A stretch of 41,408 nucleotides of DNA from positions 1 to 41,408 of the forward strand of contig JAJDAY010000027.1 in the NCBI GenBank assembly GCA_029261655.1. Direction: 5' to 3'. This stretch comes from Nitrospinaceae bacterium (GTDB lineage Bacteria; Nitrospinota; Nitrospinia; Nitrospinales; VA-1). Under the pieces are notes generated by a model. It saw nothing but the letters and a program-made list of their open reading frames with translations. It searched no databases and had not been told where the DNA came from. The position numbers were made by a program, and so were the translations under genes. Position 1 is the stretch's first letter, and the number at the start of each line of letters is the position of its first letter. Shown here piece by piece: positions 26,182 through 34,087 of the stretch.

Positions 26182-26598
26182 TCAGTTGGTGTTGATCTGC
26201 TCCTGGCGCGACAATTGCGGGACGGAAGACGCATGATGCAAAACCATTTTCCATTGCCCCTCCACTTGTTCAAACAGGTTGGTGGCGTGCACTTTGGACA
26301 CTTGAACCCCCGACATGGACATGGCAAATAAATTCTCCTGACAACTCACCCAGACCATTCCCTTCGCACCGGTCACCAGGATGTCGGAAAGTTTGATCTC
26401 CAGATTTTCGGAACCCACAAAAATATTTTCCCAGGATGAAATAATAGCGTCAAACCCGCGGAGGACCTCCCAGCCGGGATGAATGCAGGAGACGGAATCA
26501 TGTTGCGCCCAAACCGACTGCATCAAAGCCAGGTCGCCACGATTGAATGCCTGATAAAAATTCTGATTGGCGTCTAGAACTTCCTGCTCGACCGACAT
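26182..26598 (-). CDS. SnoaL-like / NTF2-fold protein (DUF4440 type)
   Basis: A 138-residue cytosolic protein of the cone-shaped NTF2-like fold. It shows the N-terminal helix VLDANQNFYQAFNRGDLALM, then WAQHDSVSCIHPGWEVLRG with the conserved Trp and the metal-site-like His, and an alternating-strand C-terminus (VHATNLFEQVEGQWKMVLHH). Members have diverse or unknown roles; no catalytic assignment is possible. The ATG at 26598 is chosen because GGAAGGAG lies just upstream; a longer open frame to 26742 overlaps the ccmG end. It lies 31 bp after ccmG and is likely the last gene of the ccm operon, perhaps only as a passenger. Confidence 0.85.
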   Translation of the reverse strand: MSVEQEVLDANQNFYQAFNRGDLALMQSVWAQHDSVSCIHPGWEVLRGFDAIISSWENIFVGSENLEIKLSDILVTGAKGMVWVSCQENLFAMSMSGVQVSKVHATNLFEQVEGQWKMVLHHASSVPQLSRQEQINTN

Positions 26599-26629
26599 TC
26601 TCCTTCCTTTCTTTATAGATACAAAATTT

Positions 26630-27232
26630 TCAGGTGAACGAATCTTTAAGCAAATACTCGATGGCTTCAAAGGTTTCTTTTGATTCCCAGTTTTTCGCGC
26701 CATCCACTCGGGCGACAATGCGTCCGGATTTATCAATGACAAAAGTGAAGGGAATACTCACCGACGGATACAGTTTTTCGGCTTTCCCATCCGGGTCCAT
26801 TAAAACCGGAAAGGACAATTGATACTCCTCAACAAATTTTTTGACTTTTTCATCGCTTCCTTTGTCCAGACTGACACCGATGACAGTGGCTCCCTGGGAG
26901 CGGTAGCGACGATATAGATTTTCAAACGCCGGCATTTCGATTCGGCAGGGAACGCACCAGGTGGCCCAAAAATTCAGCACCACCACCTGCCCCTTCAAGC
27001 TGTCCAGGCTGACCAGGTTTCCTTCGAGGTTTCTCAATGTAAATTGAGGGGCAAGATAACCCACCGAAGATTTTTCCTGGTCAAACTTTTCTTCAATCTT
27101 CACGTCTCCCACGGAAATGGGCTCTTCATGAAAATGCTCGAAAAAAAACAGCAAGCCCACAACAAATAATGTTACGAAGAGGGCGACGTATTTTTTAATG
27201 GGAATAGAGTTTTTCTTTTTTGATTCGGTCAA
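26630..27232 (-). CDS. ccmG: Thiol:disulfide reductase, CcmG/ResA type
   Basis: Membrane-tethered periplasmic thioredoxin that reduces apocytochrome c CXXCH cysteines before haem attachment. The 200-residue product has an N-terminal anchor (about 14-32), the family segment [14 protein letters not shown], the active site WCVPC (Cys93, Cys96) and the cis-Pro region [15 protein letters not shown]. The start is a TTG at 27232 with GAGAG upstream, 38 bp inside the end of ccmC, so translation is coupled. Sequence alone does not separate CcmG from ResA or TlpA; the place at the end of a ccm operon favours CcmG. The insert between the strands is short, more ResA-like. Confidence 0.9.
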   Translation of the reverse strand: MTESKKKNSIPIKKYVALFVTLFVVGLLFFFEHFHEEPISVGDVKIEEKFDQEKSSVGYLAPQFTLRNLEGNLVSLDSLKGQVVVLNFWATWCVPCRIEMPAFENLYRRYRSQGATVIGVSLDKGSDEKVKKFVEEYQLSFPVLMDPDGKAEKLYPSVSIPFTFVIDKSGRIVARVDGAKNWESKETFEAIEYLLKDSFT

Positions 27233-27908
27233 TTTCGTCTCTCAATTTTTCCTGCCGGACTCGTTGCCCCATCAAAACAAAATACAATAAGGTGAACGCC
27301 GCCACAGAAATCAAAAGGGTCATCATCATGGCGGTGTCGAGTCCTTTACCAAATCCTTCGGAGGTGATGACTTTGGGCAGGGGATGAAACGACCGCCACC
27401 ACAGGACTGAAAAATGGATGAGGGGAATGTCTAGAAACCCGACGATCCCAAGCACAGCGGCATAACGCGCCCGCATGGAACCTGCCTCTGTTTGCGAACG
27501 GAGCATGAGATAAGAAACATAGATCAACCAGAGAATGAGCGTCGAGGTCAAACGCGCATCCCAAACCCACCAGGCGCCCCATATGGGTCTTGCCCAGATA
27601 GGCCCGGTAATGAGCACCAGCGAACAAAAAATCACGCCGATCTCGGCGGACGCGTGGGCGTAGATATCCCATTCCCTGTCCTTTTTCCAGAGAAATAAAA
27701 TACTGGAAATAAACACCACAAAAAAGGCGAAAAAAGAAAGCCAGGCGCAGGGAACATGAAAATACATGATGCGCTGAATGGGGCCTTCGGTCTTTTCCGT
27801 CGGCACATACAGATAGATCGCGGCTATAGACGCAAAAATCACAGCGGCTGTCAGCAAGAGCAGGAAATAATTTTCCTGAGGTGTTTCTTCAGTTTCTACT
27901 TCCTTCAT
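27195..27908 (-). CDS. ccmC: Haem handling protein CcmC
   Basis: Six-helix inner-membrane protein that presents haem to CcmE. The 237-residue product has the periplasmic tryptophan-rich WWD motif (WGAWWVWDARLTSTL) between helices. Conserved His residues for haem are at FHVPCAWLSF (first periplasmic loop) and in IHFSVLWWRSFHPLP (second). Its ATG overlaps the ccmD stop by one base (TAATG), and ccmG starts inside its end. CcsA/ResC proteins share the WWD motif, but the length and the ccmA-B-D-C order identify CcmC. Confidence 0.95.
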   Translation of the reverse strand: MKEVETEETPQENYFLLLLTAAVIFASIAAIYLYVPTEKTEGPIQRIMYFHVPCAWLSFFAFFVVFISSILFLWKKDREWDIYAHASAEIGVIFCSLVLITGPIWARPIWGAWWVWDARLTSTLILWLIYVSYLMLRSQTEAGSMRARYAAVLGIVGFLDIPLIHFSVLWWRSFHPLPKVITSEGFGKGLDTAMMMTLLISVAAFTLLYFVLMGQRVRQEKLRDEIDRIKKEKLYSH

Positions 27909-28054
27909 TATTTAGAATCCTTTTCGATGACCTCTTTCAACATTTGCAGATCTCGTTCCAGGGAAAGGTTGCGTTTTTTCAATGTGAACAGGTAGTAAAT
28001 GACTCCCGCCCACACAAACGCGTTGGCCGCAAACAAAAATCCGAGGTTGCCCAT
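27908..28054 (-). CDS. ccmD: Small membrane protein CcmD
   Basis: A 48-residue protein too short for most gene finders. ATG at 28054, with GAGTAG upstream, reads MGNLGFLFAANAFVWAGVIY, a single membrane helix. A basic stretch LKKRNLSLERDLQMLKEVIE follows and the gene ends at TAA 27908-27910, sharing one base with the ccmC start. One helix followed by a positively charged cytosolic tail, located between ccmB and ccmC, is the definition of CcmD. In the family it helps release holo-CcmE from the CcmABC complex. Gap to ccmB is 4 bp. Confidence 0.9.
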   Translation of the reverse strand: MGNLGFLFAANAFVWAGVIYYLFTLKKRNLSLERDLQMLKEVIEKDSK

Positions 28055-28058
28055 GCAA

Positions 28059-28739
28059 CTACTCCTCTAAAATATGGTCGATCGTTAAAATGGAAACACC
28101 TATGAATATAATATCAAAAGCCAGCGTCAAACCGACCCAATTCATCATCGACCCCAAAGATTCTCCGCCCAAAATCTGGCCGGTCATTCGCACAACAGCG
28201 ATCACCACCGGGACGATCAGGGGATACAAAAGTATGGGAAGCATGATCTCTCTTGTCTTCAGGTTGGATGACAGGGAGGAAAGCAAGGTTCCGATAGCGC
28301 AAAACCCCAGTGTGCCCATAAAAATCACCACCAGCAACGGCCCTAAAAAGGAAATGAGATCAATGTTAAAAAATATCATAAACAGAGGCAAAATAAATAG
28401 CTCCATGACAAGCAAAAAAATCAGGTTGCTTATCAGTTTACCAAAATAGATCGCCGTACGATCCGCCGGTGTCAGAATCAACCCTTCAAGGCAGCCATTT
28501 TCTTTTTCCAGCATAAAGGAACGATTCAGGCCCATCGTTCCGGCAAAAAGAAAAGCCACCCACAAAATTCCGGGACCAACTTCATTGGCTTTGACGATGC
28601 TCAAGTCCACAGAAAAAATGAAAATGACAATGACCAGGAGCGCAAAAATAAACATGCTACTGAAAAGTTCCTTTGTCTTCAGCTCAGTGACAAGGTCTTT
28701 TAAGACAATAGCTTTTATCTGGTTGAGATACTGACGCAT
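28059..28739 (-). CDS. ccmB: Cytochrome c maturation ABC permease CcmB
   Basis: Membrane partner of CcmA in the ABC complex that frees haem-loaded CcmE from CcmC. The 226-residue product has six predicted helices and the family blocks IKAIVLKDLVTELKTKE, LNRSFMLEKENGCLEGLILTP and FCAIGTLLSSLSSNLKTREI. It lies 4 bp before ccmD and 69 bp after ccmA on the same strand. Full length, with no sign of decay. The substrate of the CcmAB transporter is not haem as once thought; ATP use drives holo-CcmE release in the studied systems. Confidence 0.95.
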   Translation of the reverse strand: MRQYLNQIKAIVLKDLVTELKTKELFSSMFIFALLVIVIFIFSVDLSIVKANEVGPGILWVAFLFAGTMGLNRSFMLEKENGCLEGLILTPADRTAIYFGKLISNLIFLLVMELFILPLFMIFFNIDLISFLGPLLVVIFMGTLGFCAIGTLLSSLSSNLKTREIMLPILLYPLIVPVVIAVVRMTGQILGGESLGSMMNWVGLTLAFDIIFIGVSILTIDHILEE

Positions 28740-28808
28740 GGAATCCAGGATATCCGGCGGAAACCTTCATCACTCGTAAGAGAAACGGATTCTCGCGTAT
28801 TGAGTTGA

Positions 28809-29552
28809 CTAGTTCCCATTATTGATGGTTGCAAAATACAATTCCTCAAACTCAGGCACGTCCAAATTGTCACTATTTTCAAACAAGGCAAATCGACCTT
28901 TCACTTGCACCGCCACCTTGTCACCCATTTCCAATCCACAGGACAGATCGTGAGTGGTCATGATGAGGGTTCGTTTTTTCGTGTGCAGAGAATGAAGATA
29001 TTCCTTGAGCACCTTCGAACCGTGCGGGTCCAGGCCGGTAAAGGGCTCGTCCAGAAATAAAATGGAAGGATCATGGATGACGGCCCGCGCAATGGATATA
29101 CGCTGTTGCATGCCGCGGGAAAAAGTCCCGATGCGATCATGCATGCGCCCTTCCAGCCCCACTTCCTTGATTGCAAGAGCGGCTCTTTCTTCAGGGGCGT
29201 CCAGGCCGTACATATTAGCATAAAAAACCAGGTTCTCCAGTGCGCTCAAATCGGCATACAAACAGGTGGCATGAGCGATCACCCCTATTTTCTGCCGCAA
29301 CCCGGCGTCGCCGTTACCGACATCAAACCCAGCAACCTTAGCCGTGCCGCCGGTGGCTCGCGTCAAACCCGCCAGGATTTTTATCAACGTGGTTTTTCCG
29401 GCGCCGTTGGGGCCAAAAATAGTCAGAAAATCTCCCGCATGTAACGAAAAACTGATTCCGCGTAACGCCTGCAAAACACCAAAGGATTTATGAATGTTCT
29501 GAACCTCAATGGCGGATTCGGCAGTGACGGGACTGTCAACGGTGTTTGTCAT
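28809..29552 (-). CDS. ccmA: Cytochrome c maturation ABC ATPase CcmA
   Basis: ATPase of the CcmAB complex, 247 residues. Walker A FGPNGAGKTTL, signature FSRGMQQR, Walker B ILFLDEPFTGLD and the switch His TTHDL are all intact. The signature deviates from LSGGQ in the way usual for CcmA. An N-terminal extension of about 17 residues precedes the conserved ABC start (IEVQNIHKSF). It lies between the ccmI-like gene and ccmB. Other small ABC ATPases look alike, so the name relies on the neighbour ccmB. Confidence 0.93.
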   Translation of the reverse strand: MTNTVDSPVTAESAIEVQNIHKSFGVLQALRGISFSLHAGDFLTIFGPNGAGKTTLIKILAGLTRATGGTAKVAGFDVGNGDAGLRQKIGVIAHATCLYADLSALENLVFYANMYGLDAPEERAALAIKEVGLEGRMHDRIGTFSRGMQQRISIARAVIHDPSILFLDEPFTGLDPHGSKVLKEYLHSLHTKKRTLIMTTHDLSCGLEMGDKVAVQVKGRFALFENSDNLDVPEFEELYFATINNGN

Positions 29553-29633
29553 AAATAATTTTAAGCGGGGTTGATTAAAATTCCGGGAAGAAGGAACACC
29601 GATGAACCCGGACGGGATTGTCGTTCCTGGAGT

Positions 29634-29972
29634 TCAAACTTTGTTGGCGGGACGGGTTGATCTTTTGCCTTTCTTTTTTGCTTTTTCCAATACATCCAGT
29701 CGTTCCAGAATAGCGACCGCCTCCTCTTCAAGTTTTTTTCTCTGCTTCTGGTGATCCTGCTCGGAAACCTTATGGGTCTTCCAATCGAATTCCAGATCCT
29801 TGATCGAAAGGAGAACTTCTTCTTTACGAACCAGCAGGTGTTTATATTCTTCGCCGGACAGGTCCAGCTTCCCAAATAATTTAATTTTGGAAAGCCCGCG
29901 AAACAAGGGCACACCCACGGCTATCAAAATGATTAAAACCAGAATCAGCTGAATGAAATGGACAAAATTCAT
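29634..29972 (-). CDS. Short CcmI-like membrane protein
   Basis: A 112-residue protein with one N-terminal helix (about 5-25) and a cytosolic helical tail. The segment EEVLLSIKDLEFDWKTHKVS resembles the N-terminal part of CcmI, where ALLRELEFDyxxGKISEEDY-like sequence follows the membrane helices. It starts directly after the ccmH stop (TAAATG). Full CcmI carries a TPR domain that binds apocytochrome; that part is absent here. A minimal CcmI-type factor is inferred from position and the short motif only. Confidence 0.65.
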   Translation of the reverse strand: MNFVHFIQLILVLIILIAVGVPLFRGLSKIKLFGKLDLSGEEYKHLLVRKEEVLLSIKDLEFDWKTHKVSEQDHQKQRKKLEEEAVAILERLDVLEKAKKKGKRSTRPANKV

Positions 29973-30455
29973 TTATGACTCAATCTTGTCCAATTCGTCC
30001 TGGATCCGGCTGGAATTTTTGGCGGATACGGCTGGCGTCTCTTCATCACCTGCGACCAGGTCGTTAGGGGCGTCTTTCTTTTTCCAGGCCTCGATGATCT
30101 TACTAACGCCAAACCCGCCTGCAAGCAAAGCCACAAATGGCATCGCCCAAGCGGTCAAATTGAATCCGCTTTTAGTCGGTGATGATAATATCGTTTCGCC
30201 ATGTTCTTCCACCTGCATATCGATGATCTGTTGCACGGTGAGGCCAGAATCCAGCAACTTGGTGAATGCCGCGCGCGTCTTATCCGACGTTGAACAGGTA
30301 CAGTTGATGAGCACTTTTCCGCATTTATCCTCGCACTTGCACATGAGCGCGTTTTCAAGATCCGCGAGTACCGCCGCGGCTCCGGCGCTTTGGGCCAGCC
30401 CGGAAACCAGAACCAGCGCCAACAGAATTGCCAGTAATCCATTTTGAATTTTCAT
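29973..30455 (-). CDS. ccmH: CcmH-like haem-lyase component with altered Cys motif
   Basis: Membrane-anchored periplasmic protein of the CcmF-CcmH haem ligation complex, 160 residues from the Met at 30455 (GGAGTGAAGCG precedes it; an upstream start at 30482 would overlap ccmF). It has a signal peptide (to about residue 26), a helical domain, and a C-terminal membrane helix (about 100-118). In place of the usual LRCxxC redox pair it carries MCKCEDKCGKVLINCTC, a five-Cys pattern that I recall from deltaproteobacterial CcmH-like proteins. VQQIIDMQVEEHGETIL matches the CcmH region after the motif. Position between ccmF and the ccmI-like gene supports the call. Confidence 0.85.
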   Translation of the reverse strand: MKIQNGLLAILLALVLVSGLAQSAGAAAVLADLENALMCKCEDKCGKVLINCTCSTSDKTRAAFTKLLDSGLTVQQIIDMQVEEHGETILSSPTKSGFNLTAWAMPFVALLAGGFGVSKIIEAWKKKDAPNDLVAGDEETPAVSAKNSSRIQDELDKIES

Positions 30456-30462
30456 GATCGCT

Positions 30463-32478
30463 TCACTCCTGGGCCGGTGCAAAAATGGCCTGTTGTTTTT
30501 TCATCCGCTCCAGTCGCCGTCTCTGTTCCAACCGATCCGGCCACATACAAATCATCGTGCCAAAGGCGATGACCCACCCGCCGGTCCACAACCAGCTGAC
30601 CATCGGGTTCAGGTAAACCTTCAAGGTCGCCGACTCATCTTCATTGAAATCAGCAAGAATGATATAGATATCCTCTACAATGGTAGACAGAACATCCACT
30701 TCGGAAACCGGCTGATTCTGCCCTTTATAAAATTCTTTTTCCGGACGCCCCGTCCACACGCGTTTGTTATCCTTATAGATGCCCACCTCGGCAATGACAC
30801 GGGTTTTAACAGAAGTCGCTTCCACCGCGGTCAGTTTTTCATAGGTGATGGTGTAATCTCTGAGCTTGAAACTCTCGCCTATCTTCATATGTTTCTGGTC
30901 ATGAACGCTGTACGACTGCGACCCCGCGATGCCTGCGAATATCAGCACCATGCCGATATGAACGATATATCCTCCGTACCGGCGTTTATTGTGCCAGGTA
31001 AGGGTTCCAAGCTCGCTGACAAAACTGCCACCATGCTCTAAGCCCATTCGTGCCTTCGCCCCGTTTAAAAACTCCCGCAGGATGCAGGCCAACACGAAGG
31101 CGCAAAGGATGAACGTCACATAGGTAAAAATTTCCGCCCGCCCGGTCAAAGGAACCATCGGAAACAAAATTCCGGCTGTGACCAGCGCAATTACAGAGGG
31201 GATTTGAAAGTTTTTTCTCAAGTTCGCCCAGGTGGCGCGTCTCCATGCGATGACAGGCCCGATGCCGATCAAAGCGAGCAGAACAAGACCTATCGGGACA
31301 TTGACCTGATTATAAAACGGCGGCCCGACGGTGATTTTCACACCCCGGACGGCTTCGGATATGATGGGAAAAATCGTTCCCCAGAAGGTGGCAAACCCAA
31401 TGCCCAAAAGCACCAGATTGTTTATCAGGAAACTGGCCTCGCGGGATAAAAAGGAGTCCAGTTCGTTTTTACTCTTTAGCAGCGGGAGCCTCGATAATAT
31501 CAAAACCACGCAGATAATAATGATGACTGCCAGAAAAGCCAGAAAATAGTAACCCAGCGTCGCCTCATCAAACGTATGCACCGACTGGATCAACCCGCTT
31601 CGAGTGATGAAGGTTCCGAAAATGGTCATCACGAAAGTCAACAAAACCAGAGACATGTTCCACACCTTCATCATGTCTTTTTTTTCCTGAATCTGTACGG
31701 AATGCAAAAACGCCGTCGCGACCAGCAAAGGCATGAAAGCCGCGTTTTCCACAGGATCCCAGGCCCAGTATCCGCCCCATCCCAACTCCACATACGCCCA
31801 CGACGCACCAAACAAATTGCCCATGCACAAGAAAAACCAGGCCCAAAGAGTCCATTTCCGGGTCAGACGAATCCAGCCATCGTCCAGGTTTTTGCTTATC
31901 AGGGCCGCCATCGCAAATGCGAACGGAACGGTGAAACCCACGTACCCCAGGTATAAAGTGGGAGGATGTATGACCATCCAGTAGTTTTGCAACAGGGGGT
32001 TCAGCCCACGGCCGTCTTCCGGCGGCAGGGGGATGCGCTCAAAAGGATTGGTGGAAAAATTCAGCAGTACCAGAAAAAAGATAATGATGACCAGCATGAT
32101 GGCCATCGCGTAAGGCATCAGGCGGATATTCTTTTTTCTATTCTGGAAATAAACCACGCACATATACGTGGTCAACAGCAAGGTCCAAAAAAGCAGGGAA
32201 CCCTTTTGCCCGCCCCAGAACGAGGCCAGCTTGTAAAAAGTATCCAGTTCCTTATTGGAATAAGCCCAAACGTACTGGAGGCTAAAGTCATTGGTTATGA
32301 ACCCTCGCCAAAGCGCGGCGGAGGAAATGACCACGCACACCCACACGATGACCGGGGTTTTATCCGCACTCAAGTAAAGATCAATGCGGTTGCCTCTGAC
32401 TGCCATAATGTAAGAGACACAACCGTACAAAGCGATCGCCAAAGCTACGAGTAAAGTAAATTCGCCAATATCATTCAT
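30463..32478 (-). CDS. ccmF: Cytochrome c haem lyase core CcmF
   Basis: Large multi-helix inner-membrane protein that takes haem from CcmE and attaches it to apocytochrome c. The 671-residue product has the WWD-type motif GWGGYWAWDPVENAAFMP. Periplasmic His candidates lie in MVIHPPTLYLGYVG, and in VHTFDE and YIVHIG. There are about 14 helices, and a periplasmic domain precedes the last helix (MVSWLWTGGWVIAFG). Length and order match the CcmF family. It follows ccmE by 91 bp and precedes ccmH by 7 bp. Confidence 0.96.
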   Translation of the reverse strand: MNDIGEFTLLVALAIALYGCVSYIMAVRGNRIDLYLSADKTPVIVWVCVVISSAALWRGFITNDFSLQYVWAYSNKELDTFYKLASFWGGQKGSLLFWTLLLTTYMCVVYFQNRKKNIRLMPYAMAIMLVIIIFFLVLLNFSTNPFERIPLPPEDGRGLNPLLQNYWMVIHPPTLYLGYVGFTVPFAFAMAALISKNLDDGWIRLTRKWTLWAWFFLCMGNLFGASWAYVELGWGGYWAWDPVENAAFMPLLVATAFLHSVQIQEKKDMMKVWNMSLVLLTFVMTIFGTFITRSGLIQSVHTFDEATLGYYFLAFLAVIIIICVVLILSRLPLLKSKNELDSFLSREASFLINNLVLLGIGFATFWGTIFPIISEAVRGVKITVGPPFYNQVNVPIGLVLLALIGIGPVIAWRRATWANLRKNFQIPSVIALVTAGILFPMVPLTGRAEIFTYVTFILCAFVLACILREFLNGAKARMGLEHGGSFVSELGTLTWHNKRRYGGYIVHIGMVLIFAGIAGSQSYSVHDQKHMKIGESFKLRDYTITYEKLTAVEATSVKTRVIAEVGIYKDNKRVWTGRPEKEFYKGQNQPVSEVDVLSTIVEDIYIILADFNEDESATLKVYLNPMVSWLWTGGWVIAFGTMICMWPDRLEQRRRLERMKKQQAIFAPAQE

Positions 32479-32569
32479 TTGAAAATATTTTCATCACCGG
32501 CTCAACTCCGAAAAGTAAAGAATATTTTTTCAGACGCCGGTTCAAAGTTTAGAAGTATTGAAGGAGAAA

Positions 32570-33061
32570 CTATATTGTGGTTTTAGGTAAGAACTCCGTT
32601 GATTTTGGACTCGCCTCTTTCTCGGTACCGGAATAAGGAATATTCCCCGGATGTGACTTCCCGGCTTCCCTTTCCGCTTCATACTTGGACGGGCAACTGG
32701 TCAACAAAGTATTCGCATGAAACACACCATCTTGCGCCAGGGTTCCTTCGACCACAACTTCCTGGCCGTCCTTGAACATATCGGGAATGATGCCTTCATA
32801 AACAACATTAAGGTTTGAACTCTTCTCCTCAATGGCAAAATTGATTTTCAAGTAATTATCCGAGTCGCGGACAATGGAGCCGTTGACCACATTCCCTTTA
32901 ACTTTCAACCCCTCGCCGGCATAGGAAACTTTTTGGCTCATCAATTCATCCACCGTGAAAAAAAACTGCGATGTGGAGTTTATCCCCGCTGTGATGAGAT
33001 ATCCGATGGCCGCCACAATCAAAACACTGCCGATCACAAATTTTGTCTTTTTCTGAGTCAT
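32570..33061 (-). CDS. ccmE: Haem chaperone CcmE, CXXXY type
   Basis: Periplasmic haem shuttle tethered by one N-terminal helix (about 8-27), 163 residues with an OB fold (VKGNVVNGSIV, FKDGQEVVVEG). In most bacteria the covalent haem ligand is a His in HXXXY; here the aligned segment is HANTLLTSCPSKYEAE, giving Cys123 and Tyr127, the CXXXY variant known from Desulfovibrio and archaea (System I*). A Pro-rich, charged tail follows. It is the first gene of the ccm operon, with a promoter-like sequence about 50 bp upstream. Confidence 0.93.
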   Translation of the reverse strand: MTQKKTKFVIGSVLIVAAIGYLITAGINSTSQFFFTVDELMSQKVSYAGEGLKVKGNVVNGSIVRDSDNYLKINFAIEEKSSNLNVVYEGIIPDMFKDGQEVVVEGTLAQDGVFHANTLLTSCPSKYEAEREAGKSHPGNIPYSGTEKEASPKSTEFLPKTTI

Positions 33062-33111
33062 GAGGTATTAACCGGTTGCTTAATATTTATGAAAATAAGG
33101 ACTCATTAATA

Positions 33112-33141
33112 ATACTATCATTCACAATTTCCTCTTGTCAA
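33112..33141 (-). promoter_or_regulatory. Likely sigma70 promoter of the ccm operon
   Basis: On the minus strand TTGACA (33136-33141) and TAGTAT (33112-33117) are spaced 18 bp. Transcription would start near 33105, about 44 bases before the ccmE ATG. Confidence 0.5.
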
Positions 33142-33500
33142 AGCAATTCCCTTTAATAACCGAGCCGTGTTCAGAAAGTAAAATCACAACTCATTTACTG
33201 TTAATCACACCCCGGAATCAGTCCCGGTTAATACAGCCGTTTCCATCTCTTCGAGCCGGAAGATGAATCCCGAACCCGTCGCCTCGCCAGACAAAAGTAA
33301 GCCTTTTCATTTACTTAATTAACATTAAATGTAAATTTTCAATCTGAAGTCCGGTTTCACGCCTCCGCCATCGGTCGAAAAAAACAGCGGTCGGGAAAAA
33401 CAGCGGTCGGGAAAAACACCCCATCCTCAATTATCTAAAGGGTTTTAAAGCACTCTTTTATTTTCAACAAGTTACTCCAAAAACAGGACTTTCTTTTTTA
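33142..33500. other. Intergenic region between ccm and dcw clusters with a 16-bp triple repeat
   Basis: No gene is visible between the divergent ccm and mraZ promoters. The only clear structure is a direct triple repeat with CGGTCG at 33372, 33388 and 33404, unit CGGTCGGGAAAAACAG (16 bp, about 1.5 helical turns). The first copy has AA for GG. It lies about 100 bp upstream of the mraZ -35. MraZ usually binds TGGG-type repeats near 10-bp spacing, so this is not an obvious MraZ box. Confidence 0.6.
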
Positions 33501-33528
33501 TTGACAGCTAGTTTCTATATGCTAGGAT
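33501..33528 (+). promoter_or_regulatory. Likely sigma70 promoter of the mraZ/dcw cluster
   Basis: TTGACA (33501-33506), 16-bp spacer, TAGGAT (33523-33528), leading to a leader of about 80 bases before mraZ. It precedes the whole mraZ to murD run, which shows no other obvious promoter. Confidence 0.6.
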
Positions 33529-33617
33529 GCGGTGTCTTAAAGTGTTTCAAAAATACAAAAAAATAGCGAGAAGTATATAATTGTGTTCCAATTTACCTTA
33601 AAACCAGTCATCAAATT

Positions 33618-34028
33618 ATGACGGAATCAGATGAATTTTTAGGGAAAATACCCATAATTTTCGATGAAAAGGGACGATTTAACGTGCCTTCAAGAATCAA
33701 GGCCATTCTTGAAGGCAGGTATAACTCCCAATTGATTATATACGTCAATGAAGACCACATCATGATAACCCCTAAAAAGGAATGGGACGAGAGTAAAAAG
33801 AACTGGGAGAAATTAGACCCCTTTGATGTTGATAACGTGAACAAACGAAAAAGAATGCGCAAAGTTTTATCAAAAGCCCATGACTCCCAAATGAAATCAG
33901 GAAAGATCTTGATTCCAGCCGATCAACGCGAAGCTGTGGGGCTGGGGAGAGAAGCCCTCCTGATCGGGATGTCGAATACGTTTGAGATTTGGTCCAGGGA
34001 GCAATGGGAAAAGGAATCCGGGGAATGA
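33618..34028 (+). CDS. mraZ: Transcriptional regulator MraZ
   Basis: DNA-binding protein that opens the dcw cluster and often represses it. The 136-residue product has two AbrB/SpoVT-like repeats: IIFDEKGRFNVPSRIKAIL (about 10-28) and the second with SGKILIPADQREAVGLGREA (about 93-112), and ends near FEIWSREQWEKE. Length is slightly under the usual ~145. A weak ribosome-binding site precedes the ATG. First gene of the cluster; rsmH follows after 59 bp, matching the standard mraZ-mraW order. Confidence 0.95.
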   Translation: MTESDEFLGKIPIIFDEKGRFNVPSRIKAILEGRYNSQLIIYVNEDHIMITPKKEWDESKKNWEKLDPFDVDNVNKRKRMRKVLSKAHDSQMKSGKILIPADQREAVGLGREALLIGMSNTFEIWSREQWEKESGE

Positions 34029-34087
34029 GTGGTCTGGGCGGAGAGCATTACTTTAAAGAATCTCCGCCAGCATAATCCGGTTGAGCA

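Noticed and set aside
33372..33419. MraZ operator boxes
   Set aside because: The unit lacks the TGGG-type core and about 10-bp spacing of known MraZ boxes; kept only as an unexplained repeat.
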